DNA of 64,000 nt from Variovorax guangxiensis (GTDB lineage Bacteria; Pseudomonadota; Gammaproteobacteria; Burkholderiales; Burkholderiaceae_C). The position numbers and the translations under genes were made by a program. Under the pieces are notes generated by a model. It did no database searches and was not told where the DNA came from. It worked only from the letters and a program-made list of their open reading frames with translations. The number at the start of each line of letters is the position of its first letter. Position 1 is the first letter of the stretch. The stretch lies in NCBI RefSeq assembly GCF_003952165.1, contig NZ_RXFT01000003.1, positions 310,001 through 374,000 on the forward strand, given 5' to 3'. Below, piece by piece: positions 34,266 to 42,745 of this stretch.

Positions 34266-35069
34266 ATGAGTCAAGTTCACTCCAATCTTCACCGCAGCGC
34301 ATGGTCCGACTGGTGGGAAGGCACTCGCCGCACAGACATCTGGTGGACCCTCGCCTGGTTCGACATCGTCCTACGTTACAGGCGCTCCATGCTAGGTCCG
34401 CTCTGGCTGACATTGAGCATGGGCGCCATGATCGGAGGGATGGGGCCTCTATACAGCTCGCTGTTCGGGACCGAACTGTCCAAATTTTTTCCGCACTTGG
34501 CTCTCGGCATCATTTTTTGGGGCTTCTTCTCTAGCATGGTGACAGACTCTTGTAACGCGTTCATCGGCTCCGCTAACTACCTCAAGCAAGGCTATTTTCC
34601 AATTAGCCTCTTCGTATGGCGGAGCATGGCTCGCAACATTATTCAGTTTGCACACCAGATCGTGCTCTACATTCCCGTCGCGCTCTGGGCAGGAATTTCG
34701 CTATCTTGGTCAGCGTTGCTTTTCATTCCGGCATTCGTCTTGGGGCTGATCAACGCACACGCCTTAGGACTTGCACTTGGCCTAGTCTGTACGCGATTTC
34801 GTGATGTGACCCAGATCGTCACTAGCGTGATGCAAATGCTCATGTTTCTCACGCCTGTTTTCTGGCTGCCGTCAAGTCTTCCTGGTCGCGCCCAGTACAT
34901 CCTTTGGAACCCTTTTGCTCAGATGCTGGATCTGCTTCGTACACCACTCATGGGTGGCATGGCCGAGGGCCACAACTGGTGGGGGATCTTAGGATGGACA
35001 GCAGCCAGTCTTATCTGTTCATGCATGCTGTTCGCAAAGTACCGCCGCCGCGTTGTCTACTGGCTCTAA
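34266..35069 (+). CDS. Polysaccharide ABC exporter permease (Wzm-like)
   Basis: The 267-residue ABC-2 type permease has a cytoplasmic N-terminus with W-F-D-I-V-L-R-Y-R-R-S-M-L-G-P-L-W, the amphipathic gate helix region of Wzm/KpsM/TagG proteins, followed by six hydrophobic segments. The ATG at 34266 is preferred over an upstream start at 34185 because it begins right before the family-conserved region. It exports a lipid-linked polysaccharide across the inner membrane together with the ATPase encoded six bases downstream. Confidence 0.9.
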   Translation: MSQVHSNLHRSAWSDWWEGTRRTDIWWTLAWFDIVLRYRRSMLGPLWLTLSMGAMIGGMGPLYSSLFGTELSKFFPHLALGIIFWGFFSSMVTDSCNAFIGSANYLKQGYFPISLFVWRSMARNIIQFAHQIVLYIPVALWAGISLSWSALLFIPAFVLGLINAHALGLALGLVCTRFRDVTQIVTSVMQMLMFLTPVFWLPSSLPGRAQYILWNPFAQMLDLLRTPLMGGMAEGHNWWGILGWTAASLICSCMLFAKYRRRVVYWL

Positions 35070-35075
35070 AGAACC

Positions 35076-35780
35076 ATGGCCTTTATTTCCCTTAAAAATG
35101 TTTCGGTCAACTTTCCCATCTATGGGGCTGGGGCCAATTCGCTGAAAAAAACTATTGCCGCCTCCGTTACCGGCGGTCGCTTTGGGCAAGAGACAGGCGT
35201 CAATGTTGTCCAGGCGCTCAGCAACATTCATCTAGAGCTGAAAAGTGGCGATCGACTCGGCTTGATTGGTCACAACGGCGCAGGCAAATCCACGCTTCTT
35301 CGCGCTCTTGCGGGCGTATATGAACCCTCTTCGGGGGAGTTCTTGCGGCAAGGCTCGGTGTCGAGCTTGATCGACCCTTCGCTGGGCATTGAGCCCGATG
35401 CTACCGGCATTGAAAATATCATGCTCCGAGGGCTGGTAATGGGAATGAGTAAAAAACAACTCGACTCCCTGACACCTGATATTTGCGAGTTCAGTGGCCT
35501 TGGAGAGTATGTGCACATGCCCGTCCGGACTTACTCCACTGGCATGCTGATGCGACTCGCATTTTCGATTTCCACGAGCGTCGAGGCAGACATTTTACTG
35601 ATGGATGAATGGCTCTCAGTCGGAGACGCCGCGTTCACTGAAAAGGCCGAACAGAGGATGAAAGACGTTGTGGCCAAATCAGGAATCTTGGTATTGGCCT
35701 CTCACTCACCTGATTTGATCGCCAAAGAGTGTAATCGCGTAATTCATCTAGAGCACGGCCGGATTATCGAGCAAAGCTAA
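35076..35780 (+). CDS. Polysaccharide ABC exporter ATP-binding protein (short Wzt/KpsT-like)
   Basis: The 234-residue ATPase has Walker A G-H-N-G-A-G-K-S-T, a Y-S-T-G-M-L-M-R-L signature as in Wzt/TagH/KpsT proteins, and Walker B I-L-L-M-D-E-W-L. The protein ends soon after the H-loop (A-S-H-S), so the C-terminal carbohydrate-binding domain that lets some Wzt proteins recognise capped O-antigen is absent. Export should therefore not depend on a Wzt-read terminal cap, more like the K-antigen type. It is cotranscribed with the permease gene. Confidence 0.9.
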   Translation: MAFISLKNVSVNFPIYGAGANSLKKTIAASVTGGRFGQETGVNVVQALSNIHLELKSGDRLGLIGHNGAGKSTLLRALAGVYEPSSGEFLRQGSVSSLIDPSLGIEPDATGIENIMLRGLVMGMSKKQLDSLTPDICEFSGLGEYVHMPVRTYSTGMLMRLAFSISTSVEADILLMDEWLSVGDAAFTEKAEQRMKDVVAKSGILVLASHSPDLIAKECNRVIHLEHGRIIEQS

Positions 35781-35880
35781 AATCGCATATCCGGCACCAC
35801 ATACAAAACAGCTCATCGCCACCGCATCAGAAGCCAAACATTTCGCAGCACTCCAAGCCCAATGCAATACCCGTTACTTT

Positions 35881-35905
35881 AAAAAGGCCTCGGGGTCAAG
35901 GCTTC
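35881..35905 (-). terminator. Possible terminator after the methyltransferase gene
   Basis: On the minus strand a short stem with one bulge (AAGCCT pairing with AGGCCTT, eight-base loop) is followed by a run of T. It lies about 30 bases after the methyltransferase stop codon, the expected end of the minus-strand polysaccharide transcript. The stem is weak. Confidence 0.35.
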
Positions 35906-35935
35906 ACAAAAATCTTATCAATAAAAAAGCGAAGC

Positions 35936-36907
35936 TTACTCCTCCTTGCGAAGAACCACCCAGAATTCAATACACCCTTCATCTGCAGGAAGCGGCGGTC
36001 TTGACCAAGCCTCCTGGAGGCCTGGAAGCAAAGATTCCGACATCATCCAATCGATCATCTCCATGAAAGATTGATGGGTCCAAGTGTGATAGTGAATCGG
36101 AAAATCCTCGGCCCACTTCTCTTTCCACGTTGCGACATACGACTCAGCGGGAGTGACAAATGCTTTAGCATAAAACTCTTGAAAATGCTGCATATCACGC
36201 ATCCGTTCAGGGTCAGACTCTTTGAAATCACCAATGAGATGATCTAACTCTGTAAGAGCACGATGCTTGTCAAAAGTGCGACTAATTTCAGGCACAACAA
36301 GCACCAGACTTCCACCACGCTTGATCTTATCCCAAGCGTCAGCAATTGCAGCAATTGGATCTCTCGTGTGTTCGATAACATGGCAAGCCACTACAAAATC
36401 GAGACTTTCAGGAGCAATTGGATCGAGCTTGCCTAGCATTGCCACGATGTCCGGGCGCAAAATATCTAAACTCTCTTGCCCGTCGTATCGGTGCTCTTGC
36501 AATTGAGAAACATCAAATATGTCTACGTATTTGATTTGGCAATGCAGAGGTATCGGCATTGGATTCGCGCCAGCTCCTACCTCAATGCCTGAACCTTTGA
36601 GTCTCGAGACGCTCAGTTCGCGCATGCCCCACGTAGTTAACACCCGATCTGGCATTCGCCATGTCGCTAGGTCATGGCGGAGTGGTGCGTTTTGTCCAGG
36701 AAGCAAGGCATCCAATACGTCAGCATGCACTTCGATAACATCGGAGGGCCACGCAAAGCCGTTCTCAGCTAGCCACCGCGCATCCGTGATCCAGTGACGT
36801 CGACCTCTGGCGCAGTAAAAAACCTTCTCTCCATGGCGCGACGCCAGAGATCGCAATAACACCCCTCTATATCCCTGGTTCAGAATTCCATTCTCCGTGA
36901 GCATCAT
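35936..36907 (-). CDS. SAM-dependent methyltransferase (class I)
   Basis: In this 323-residue protein G-I-E-V-G-A-G-A-N-P near residue 110 is the SAM-binding motif I, D-F-V-V-A-C-H-V-I-E-H-T-R-D-P is the motif IV region, and G-G-S-L-V-L-V-V-P-E follows, as in Methyltransf_11-type enzymes. An N-terminal segment of about 100 residues precedes the fold. It is the last gene of the polysaccharide operon, 12 bases after the large fusion gene, so it probably modifies the glycan or a sugar precursor. The target atom is unknown. Confidence 0.82.
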   Translation of the reverse strand: MMLTENGILNQGYRGVLLRSLASRHGEKVFYCARGRRHWITDARWLAENGFAWPSDVIEVHADVLDALLPGQNAPLRHDLATWRMPDRVLTTWGMRELSVSRLKGSGIEVGAGANPMPIPLHCQIKYVDIFDVSQLQEHRYDGQESLDILRPDIVAMLGKLDPIAPESLDFVVACHVIEHTRDPIAAIADAWDKIKRGGSLVLVVPEISRTFDKHRALTELDHLIGDFKESDPERMRDMQHFQEFYAKAFVTPAESYVATWKEKWAEDFPIHYHTWTHQSFMEMIDWMMSESLLPGLQEAWSRPPLPADEGCIEFWVVLRKEE

Positions 36908-36919
36908 TTTTATCCAACT

Positions 36920-39900
36920 TTAAGCTGTCTTGCAGACTCTATCGATTACGTCGAATATCTTCAAGCATGTCCCATCCCAGCTACTGTGATGCTTGTCAAT
37001 GCATTGACGTGCATTTGCCACCAGCGAGTTGCGTAGGGATGGCTCCTCAATAAGTCGGCTAACTGCTTCAAAAATATCGCTTGCGGTCATTTCAAATAGC
37101 AAGCAATTTTCTTTATCTCGAAGCAACCACGCTGTTGTTGAATTTCTATTCGTGATGACGGCCGCACCAGACGCCATGAGCTCAAACGGCAAATAAGAAG
37201 GGTGACGCGTCGCCATCGCGACCAAGCCAGCGTCAGCAGCTCGATACAGCGCTCCAGTTTCTTCGTAAGAGAGAAGACCGAGGTTATTGATCAGCCCAGC
37301 CAAACCATATGGGGCAGGATCCCAGGATTGACCCGCTGTTACGATCTCCACACGCTTACCATAGCAATCCTTGATTTTTTTAAGAGCTTCTCCTAGCGCC
37401 TCGAAGCAATTGCGAGGGGTTCCTGGACGAGCGTAGCAAACCAAGACGAATGGCGAATTAGGTAATCGAGCTGGCCGCCCCTCAGAATGAAACACGGCCG
37501 AATCTATTGCGGGCATAAAATATTCCGCAACTCCACCCAACTCTGAATAGCTCGATGCAAGTGATGGCGTGTTGCATATCGCATGAAATCCAAAACGATA
37601 TGTAGCCTCGACAGCCGCACTAATCGTCCCTGCGGGATAAAACAGTGGCTCCCAATCTTGAACAAAATAGAATTTGCGACGCACGCTGCGTAACTTAAGC
37701 ACCAAAAATGCCGTTGTCCACAAGGTTGCAACCGCAGCATCTAACTCGCCAAGCGCAGGAAGAGGGTCAGAAACTGATCGAATGCTTAATACTACAGCTG
37801 AATTCGCAAGCTCCGGGAATGCAAGCCGAATGCGTGCTGTTATTTCTTCTACGCTCGCATCGCCTAGCACAATAAACATGGGGCGAACATCATGTCTCTG
37901 ATACATGTAATCGGCAGCCCGAAGAATGGTGTAAATTCCTCCATAAAACGGTACGGTAAACGAAGGAATGAACCACGCGATGCTACGCAATGGCCCTGGC
38001 AGGGAGTTATTGCAATCTTTTATTGATTCCCGAATTTGCGCTGCTGTCGCATCAAATGCGCTAGCCACATACCTCGCCTCCGCAAAAAAATCGTGCCCCT
38101 GTGGAACTGCTTGCTCCTCGGTTGACACAGGGATCTGCGGAACCCCCGGTCGAGTTTCAATGTCCACAGCCGGACTCAAAAACGGATCGCCGAAAGGCAA
38201 CTTGCTTTTGACGAATTCAGTGGAAATCGCTCGACCCGCGATTCGTTCGAAAATACTAGAGTTCGCAGCCGAATGGAACAAGGCATAGGGATTTAGCAAT
38301 AGGCGTCCGCGGGTCTGGCTCTCCAGAATGGCCAAACTGAAAGCAATGTCCGGCCTTCCTTCACCTGCAAAAGCCATAAACCCTCCAACAGCCTTCCAGT
38401 CAGCGCGTCGAAAAGCGAGCGCGCCTGCGGACGATGCAGATGCATTCCGGTACCAAGAGGCACTTCCCCCAGGGATAAAATAGTGCGAGGGTTCTCCGCG
38501 GAAAGCAGGATATGCATGCCCATTGCGGATAAATGTTCCAAATTCGAGCAACGTTCCGTCAGCACTGATCACTCGCCCAGCAGTCATGGCAATTAAGGGA
38601 TTGCTCATTGGCGCAATCAATTCCCTCAAACTATCCTGATGAGCAGGCTGAAAGCCTGCATCAACAAGAATGATTAGAGAAGCATTGTTTGCAGCAATCA
38701 GATCATCAATTTTCCGGTACAGCTCTTCTGTTTCTTGAAGACTTCCAACCGAAGCATTTAATCCCTCGGCAGCCGATAGGTGTTTAGATGAAATCTCACC
38801 TCCACACACCAAGAGCAAAACTGTCGCTTCATTGCTTGCATTCCATTGAATTCGAATCTGTCCGTCTTCGAATTTTGGTTCTGCATTCGGCCATCCGGCC
38901 TTTGGAAGATATTTAACAAGCGTCTTTATTTGCCCTTGAGCGGCGTACGGTTTTACGTCAAACCCTCCTGAGGAGACGGAAGTCTCGATGATGCGCCAGT
39001 GATACAAAACTTTGGGAATGTGTTTAACCCGTTCCTTCGAATCTATGACCCTGAGGAAAAGGTCCCAATCTTGAGCCCCATCAGTGCTTGGGTCCCAACC
39101 ATTAATCTCGCGAAGACGGTCGCTTCTGATAGCGCAGACGTGTGTCAAATAATTGGCGTTAAGCAAAATATCAGGAGACCACCCGGGCTTAAAGAGGGGA
39201 TTAAAGCGCTCACTCCCGTCCCGCGACAGCATATCTTTATCTGAGTATATAAAGTTAAGATCTGGATTTGCGTTCGCGGCCCGCGCCAACTCAAATAACG
39301 CATCGCGACTCAGTTCATCGTCATGATCGAGCAAAACGACCCAATCCCCGGCAACCAATTCGAGTGCCGCATTTGAATTTCCTGAAATTCCGAGGTTTTC
39401 CGCTAACACCTTCACACGAAATCGGGAATCTTTTTTCGCCAAATCTTCGGCGACTCTGACCAATTCTTTGCTATGCCCGCTTTCGTCTACAATGACAAGG
39501 CAGAGTTGCCATTTTTCGTAAGACTGCTCCAGTACAGATTGAATCATGGCGCAAAACACGTCGAGAGGTGTTTTAAACGCAGGAACTAAGATGCTAAAAA
39601 TCGGTTGACTCTTGAATGCTCGCCCAATACGGTTTTGCAAAAATAGAGTCGAAGCTGATGCTGTATGTGTTCTCTGCCACTGCTCATACCGGTCTTGGAC
39701 AGAGAGCTCCAAATTGGATGGCAGGACGGAAGGTGATCCAGATACTGCGATATCTTTTGCAGCCATGGTCGCCTCCGCCATAGTCGCCTCCGGCTTGGGA
39801 TCAGCGACTTCATTTTCAGCACGACTGCGTAGCCACGTTTCTAATTTGGTGCGCACCTGCCCGGTCCAAACCCACCATGTGAGTTTGGCTGCGCGACGAA

Positions 39901-41203
39901 TGGTTGTTCTGAGCGGCGACGGCACGCGCGGGCCAAACAGCGTCATCGCTTTCCATGTCGTACTGGTCCGTACAGCATGCAATTCTTGCTCTGCCCGAAA
40001 TGCTTGTTCAAGGCTAGCCTGCCGAAACTCTTCCGCCCGAGAAACGAGCTCGATGGCAGCTCGGTGCTCATTCTCCGCATGCTCGGCGCGACCGTTGGCT
40101 GTTCGCCACCTATTCTCTATTTCAGCAACCTGTCGACGGAGATCCTCACTGATTTTTCCAGCCACTCCCAATCGAGAATTGAGCTGCCGTATTTCATTTT
40201 TGAGCCCTCTTTCCGCATCCAATGCTTCCATTTTGGCGGCAGAAAGTTCATTAACTTCGCTCGTGAGCGACCGCGCCAGCTCTTCTATTTCATTTTTCTC
40301 AAGTTCACGCTTCTTTAAACGCTCGTTCGTTTCAGTAAGTTCTTCCAGCAATCGAGAGCCAAAGACTTCTAACGCAGACGGATTCAATATAAGTGAGCGC
40401 AACTGACTTGGCGGCAGGGATTTTATTTGCCTTTCCAGCCGAGAAACATCGGCAATCTTCCCTCCCATAACACGTCGAAATTTATTCTCTCTCATCTCCT
40501 GCGCTGCCTCGATTACAGCGACGGAATCATAAAATGAAACGCGGGCTAGTTTTACACCTAGCTCCCGAACATTCATACCTATAATTTGGCTGAGCGCATC
40601 CGCCTCGACAGAATTGAGATAGTCAATATTCACTGCATCAATAAGGGCTTTCAACCATTCAACTGCCGCTTTTGGCTGATGAAATCCGCCGCCCAGGCTA
40701 TCCACATAGCTTGCATGCAGATCTTCGATAATAAATGCACCACCATGGTTCAGCCTGCCAAAGCACGCTTTGAATGTGGCAATAATGTGATCCGATCGAT
40801 GCGAGCCGTCGTCTACTATGATATCGAATGTCTTCTCTCCAAGTAAGCGCGTCAATTCCTCTTCAGATGAAGCGTCCCCAATATGAATTTGTATTAGATC
40901 GCCTAGAGAGAGGTTTGCGCAGGCTGGGTCGATATCGATTCCCGTGACAGTTGAACCGCTCGGCAAATATTTGGACCATATCTGCAGCGACCCCCCATTT
41001 TGCACGCCAATTTCAAGCAGATGAAGCGGCCTATTTTGCGCAACTCGCGGCGCGAGCACCATTTCATAGATGCTGAGATATTGCTCCCACTTATCAGAAA
41101 GATTGCCATCATGCGCCTGAAAGATTTCGGCAAGCGATTTTCTTTCGGGATTTAGGTCGAAAATGAATTGCGAGGCAGTAGGCTCTTTGTAGGTCATATT
41201 CAT
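36920..41203 (-). CDS. Giant fusion: methyltransferase, coiled coil, two GT2-like lobes and a GT4-like domain
   Basis: The preferred start at 41203 gives 1427 residues. Residues 1-245 hold a class I methyltransferase (L-L-E-I-G-V-Q-N-G-G-S at 62-72, I-V-D-D-G-S-H near 129). Residues 250-412 are charged heptad-like coiled coil, ending in S-T-T-W-K at 413-417 and a basic Trp-rich stretch. A GT2 domain starts near 535 (D-H-D-D at 626-629, Q-D-W-D-L near 711), followed by a second, degenerate GT2-like lobe (about 795-1000). A GT4/WsaF-like domain runs from about 1074 to the end with F-V-Q-D-W-E-P at 1180-1186. It probably elongates and methylates a rhamnose-containing glycan. The upstream frame to 41389 opens only with TTG. 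Confidence 0.8.
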   Translation of the reverse strand: MNMTYKEPTASQFIFDLNPERKSLAEIFQAHDGNLSDKWEQYLSIYEMVLAPRVAQNRPLHLLEIGVQNGGSLQIWSKYLPSGSTVTGIDIDPACANLSLGDLIQIHIGDASSEEELTRLLGEKTFDIIVDDGSHRSDHIIATFKACFGRLNHGGAFIIEDLHASYVDSLGGGFHQPKAAVEWLKALIDAVNIDYLNSVEADALSQIIGMNVRELGVKLARVSFYDSVAVIEAAQEMRENKFRRVMGGKIADVSRLERQIKSLPPSQLRSLILNPSALEVFGSRLLEELTETNERLKKRELEKNEIEELARSLTSEVNELSAAKMEALDAERGLKNEIRQLNSRLGVAGKISEDLRRQVAEIENRWRTANGRAEHAENEHRAAIELVSRAEEFRQASLEQAFRAEQELHAVRTSTTWKAMTLFGPRVPSPLRTTIRRAAKLTWWVWTGQVRTKLETWLRSRAENEVADPKPEATMAEATMAAKDIAVSGSPSVLPSNLELSVQDRYEQWQRTHTASASTLFLQNRIGRAFKSQPIFSILVPAFKTPLDVFCAMIQSVLEQSYEKWQLCLVIVDESGHSKELVRVAEDLAKKDSRFRVKVLAENLGISGNSNAALELVAGDWVVLLDHDDELSRDALFELARAANANPDLNFIYSDKDMLSRDGSERFNPLFKPGWSPDILLNANYLTHVCAIRSDRLREINGWDPSTDGAQDWDLFLRVIDSKERVKHIPKVLYHWRIIETSVSSGGFDVKPYAAQGQIKTLVKYLPKAGWPNAEPKFEDGQIRIQWNASNEATVLLLVCGGEISSKHLSAAEGLNASVGSLQETEELYRKIDDLIAANNASLIILVDAGFQPAHQDSLRELIAPMSNPLIAMTAGRVISADGTLLEFGTFIRNGHAYPAFRGEPSHYFIPGGSASWYRNASASSAGALAFRRADWKAVGGFMAFAGEGRPDIAFSLAILESQTRGRLLLNPYALFHSAANSSIFERIAGRAISTEFVKSKLPFGDPFLSPAVDIETRPGVPQIPVSTEEQAVPQGHDFFAEARYVASAFDATAAQIRESIKDCNNSLPGPLRSIAWFIPSFTVPFYGGIYTILRAADYMYQRHDVRPMFIVLGDASVEEITARIRLAFPELANSAVVLSIRSVSDPLPALGELDAAVATLWTTAFLVLKLRSVRRKFYFVQDWEPLFYPAGTISAAVEATYRFGFHAICNTPSLASSYSELGGVAEYFMPAIDSAVFHSEGRPARLPNSPFVLVCYARPGTPRNCFEALGEALKKIKDCYGKRVEIVTAGQSWDPAPYGLAGLINNLGLLSYEETGALYRAADAGLVAMATRHPSYLPFELMASGAAVITNRNSTTAWLLRDKENCLLFEMTASDIFEAVSRLIEEPSLRNSLVANARQCIDKHHSSWDGTCLKIFDVIDRVCKTA

Positions 41204-41659
41204 GTAATTCAAAGATTTCGATGATGAACGCGAGCAATACCTCACACCGCACAAAAGGCAGCATGTGCGCTCAACATTGAAGTGAATCAGGCCAGCAGGG
41301 CAACCAATATCATCAATTGACACGATCGCTCCGCTTTGCGACGCTCGCACAGATCCATTTGATAGCCTCTTACATGGGCTATATGTCAATCCCCAGATCG
41401 CCGATGCGCGTAAATCGACAGCTTTAGTTTATTTAGCAGAACACCCACGTCAAACTAAAAAAATCAAACCCGACAGCAAGCGATTGGTTTATTTGCTCAG
41501 CGATGCATCTTTAAGATCAGCCTACTCCCTGAGGCCAGCCACATCGATTCTCACCGCTTCCCCTCAAGAATAAAACTCAGGCAGTAGCGTCTTGCTCGTT
41601 TAAGCAGGCAAACCAACTGGCAGCACGGGCGCCGCTTAAAAGGCAGACTCAATATTAAT
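41204..41659. other. Intergenic region before the giant fusion gene
   Basis: These 456 bases are relatively A/T-rich. The first 186 stay open in the frame of the fusion gene, but the peptide is Cys-rich, lacks family similarity and would need a TTG start, so it is treated as untranslated. TTGACA at 41389-41384 (minus strand) resembles a -35 box, but only a poor -10 follows. No repeat, hairpin terminator or further gene was recognised. Confidence 0.45.
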
Positions 41660-42745
41660 TTAAAGGCCGCGCTTTTGGAAAATCCTGTCTATTGCATCAC
41701 CCCAAAGTGGCGCATTTTTCTCCAGAGTGCGAGACTTATGGACATATGAAAATGCCTCTTTTGCCATAGCTTCTCGTATGCTTGAATTTTCCGCGATACG
41801 CATCAGCGATTCAAACCATTGTTGAGAACTGGCGGAGGCTAAAAATCCATTTTTGCCGTCAGAAATTGTTCCAACGTAGCTTTCTGTCGCACTAAATATT
41901 CCCGGAATTCCATTTATTGAATAATCAAGAAACTTCAAATCGGATTTGCAGTCGTTAAAATCAGATTGCACCAATGGCGCAATCGCAAAATCCCACGAAA
42001 TCTCCTTCTGCATCCATTCCATGAACTTTGGATATTCAACCCGATCATTCGGGACTTTGACAATTGAAACTGGTAGATCGTTGAAGAGCCCCTTCACCAA
42101 CGCCTCATCGCCAATACCGACAACTTCCAGTCGGATAGATTCCCTTTTCGTGTAAAGCAATTTCCTCAAGGGCTCGACCACCATGAGCAAATCTTCGAGA
42201 TGCGAGTAAGTCCCCATATAGCCCATAACCAACTTGGAATCGCCTCTGTTTCTTCGATAGTCCTCCTTTTTTTTCAAGGAATCAAAATCGAACAAGCGCT
42301 CATCCAAGTTATTGGGAACAATCTCGATATTAGAATTCAAACGAGCCATGCGATTTCCGAGAGCCCGTGTGGAGACGATGATGCCCGCCGCATTTCTCGC
42401 AAATCTGACTATTATTTGCCTCTGCTCCGCGCTTGGGTAGCCGGGCGATCCTGGCAAAGAATTTAAATCGAGAAGATTGTCATCTATGCCATAGATATAT
42501 GGTACGCCGAGCGTCGCGAGCCGCCCTAATAGGTGCTCTTGGTCTGCCAATGTGCTGTCATGTCGCCATCCACGTTCCACAATTACAAGATCAACAGCAA
42601 TTCCGGGCAAATCTGTGCCGTAGGACAAACTAAATCTATCCTGAATGCTGGGATGAGATAGAGGTCGCAGCAAGCGGATGTGACTGGCGCCGTATGGAAG
42701 ACGATCAGCGCCACATTCGAATAACACGTGAACGCGCTTTTTCAT
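41660..42745 (-). CDS. GT4 family glycosyltransferase
   Basis: The 361-residue GT-B fold enzyme has G-I-D-D-N-L-L-D-L early on, G-Y-M-G-T-Y-S-H-L-E-D-L at the start of the C-terminal Rossmann domain, and an A-P-L-x-Q-S-D-F-N-D-C-K-S-D-L-K-F-L-D-Y nucleotide-sugar binding block resembling the usual E-x7-E region. The start overlaps the stop of the upstream fusion gene by four bases, so the two are translationally coupled. It probably adds one sugar of the repeat; donor and linkage are unknown. Confidence 0.82.
   Translation of the reverse strand: MKKRVHVLFECGADRLPYGASHIRLLRPLSHPSIQDRFSLSYGTDLPGIAVDLVIVERGWRHDSTLADQEHLLGRLATLGVPYIYGIDDNLLDLNSLPGSPGYPSAEQRQIIVRFARNAAGIIVSTRALGNRMARLNSNIEIVPNNLDERLFDFDSLKKKEDYRRNRGDSKLVMGYMGTYSHLEDLLMVVEPLRKLLYTKRESIRLEVVGIGDEALVKGLFNDLPVSIVKVPNDRVEYPKFMEWMQKEISWDFAIAPLVQSDFNDCKSDLKFLDYSINGIPGIFSATESYVGTISDGKNGFLASASSQQWFESLMRIAENSSIREAMAKEAFSYVHKSRTLEKNAPLWGDAIDRIFQKRGL

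Noticed and set aside
41204..41389. N-terminal extension of the giant fusion protein with several Cys residues
   Set aside because: It needs a TTG start, contributes no recognisable domain and precedes a better-placed ATG. The Cys pattern does not form a known zinc ribbon.
41384..41389. TTGACA on the minus strand as a promoter for the giant fusion gene
   Set aside because: No acceptable -10 hexamer at 16-18 bases. The gene is also likely to be reached by transcription from upstream.
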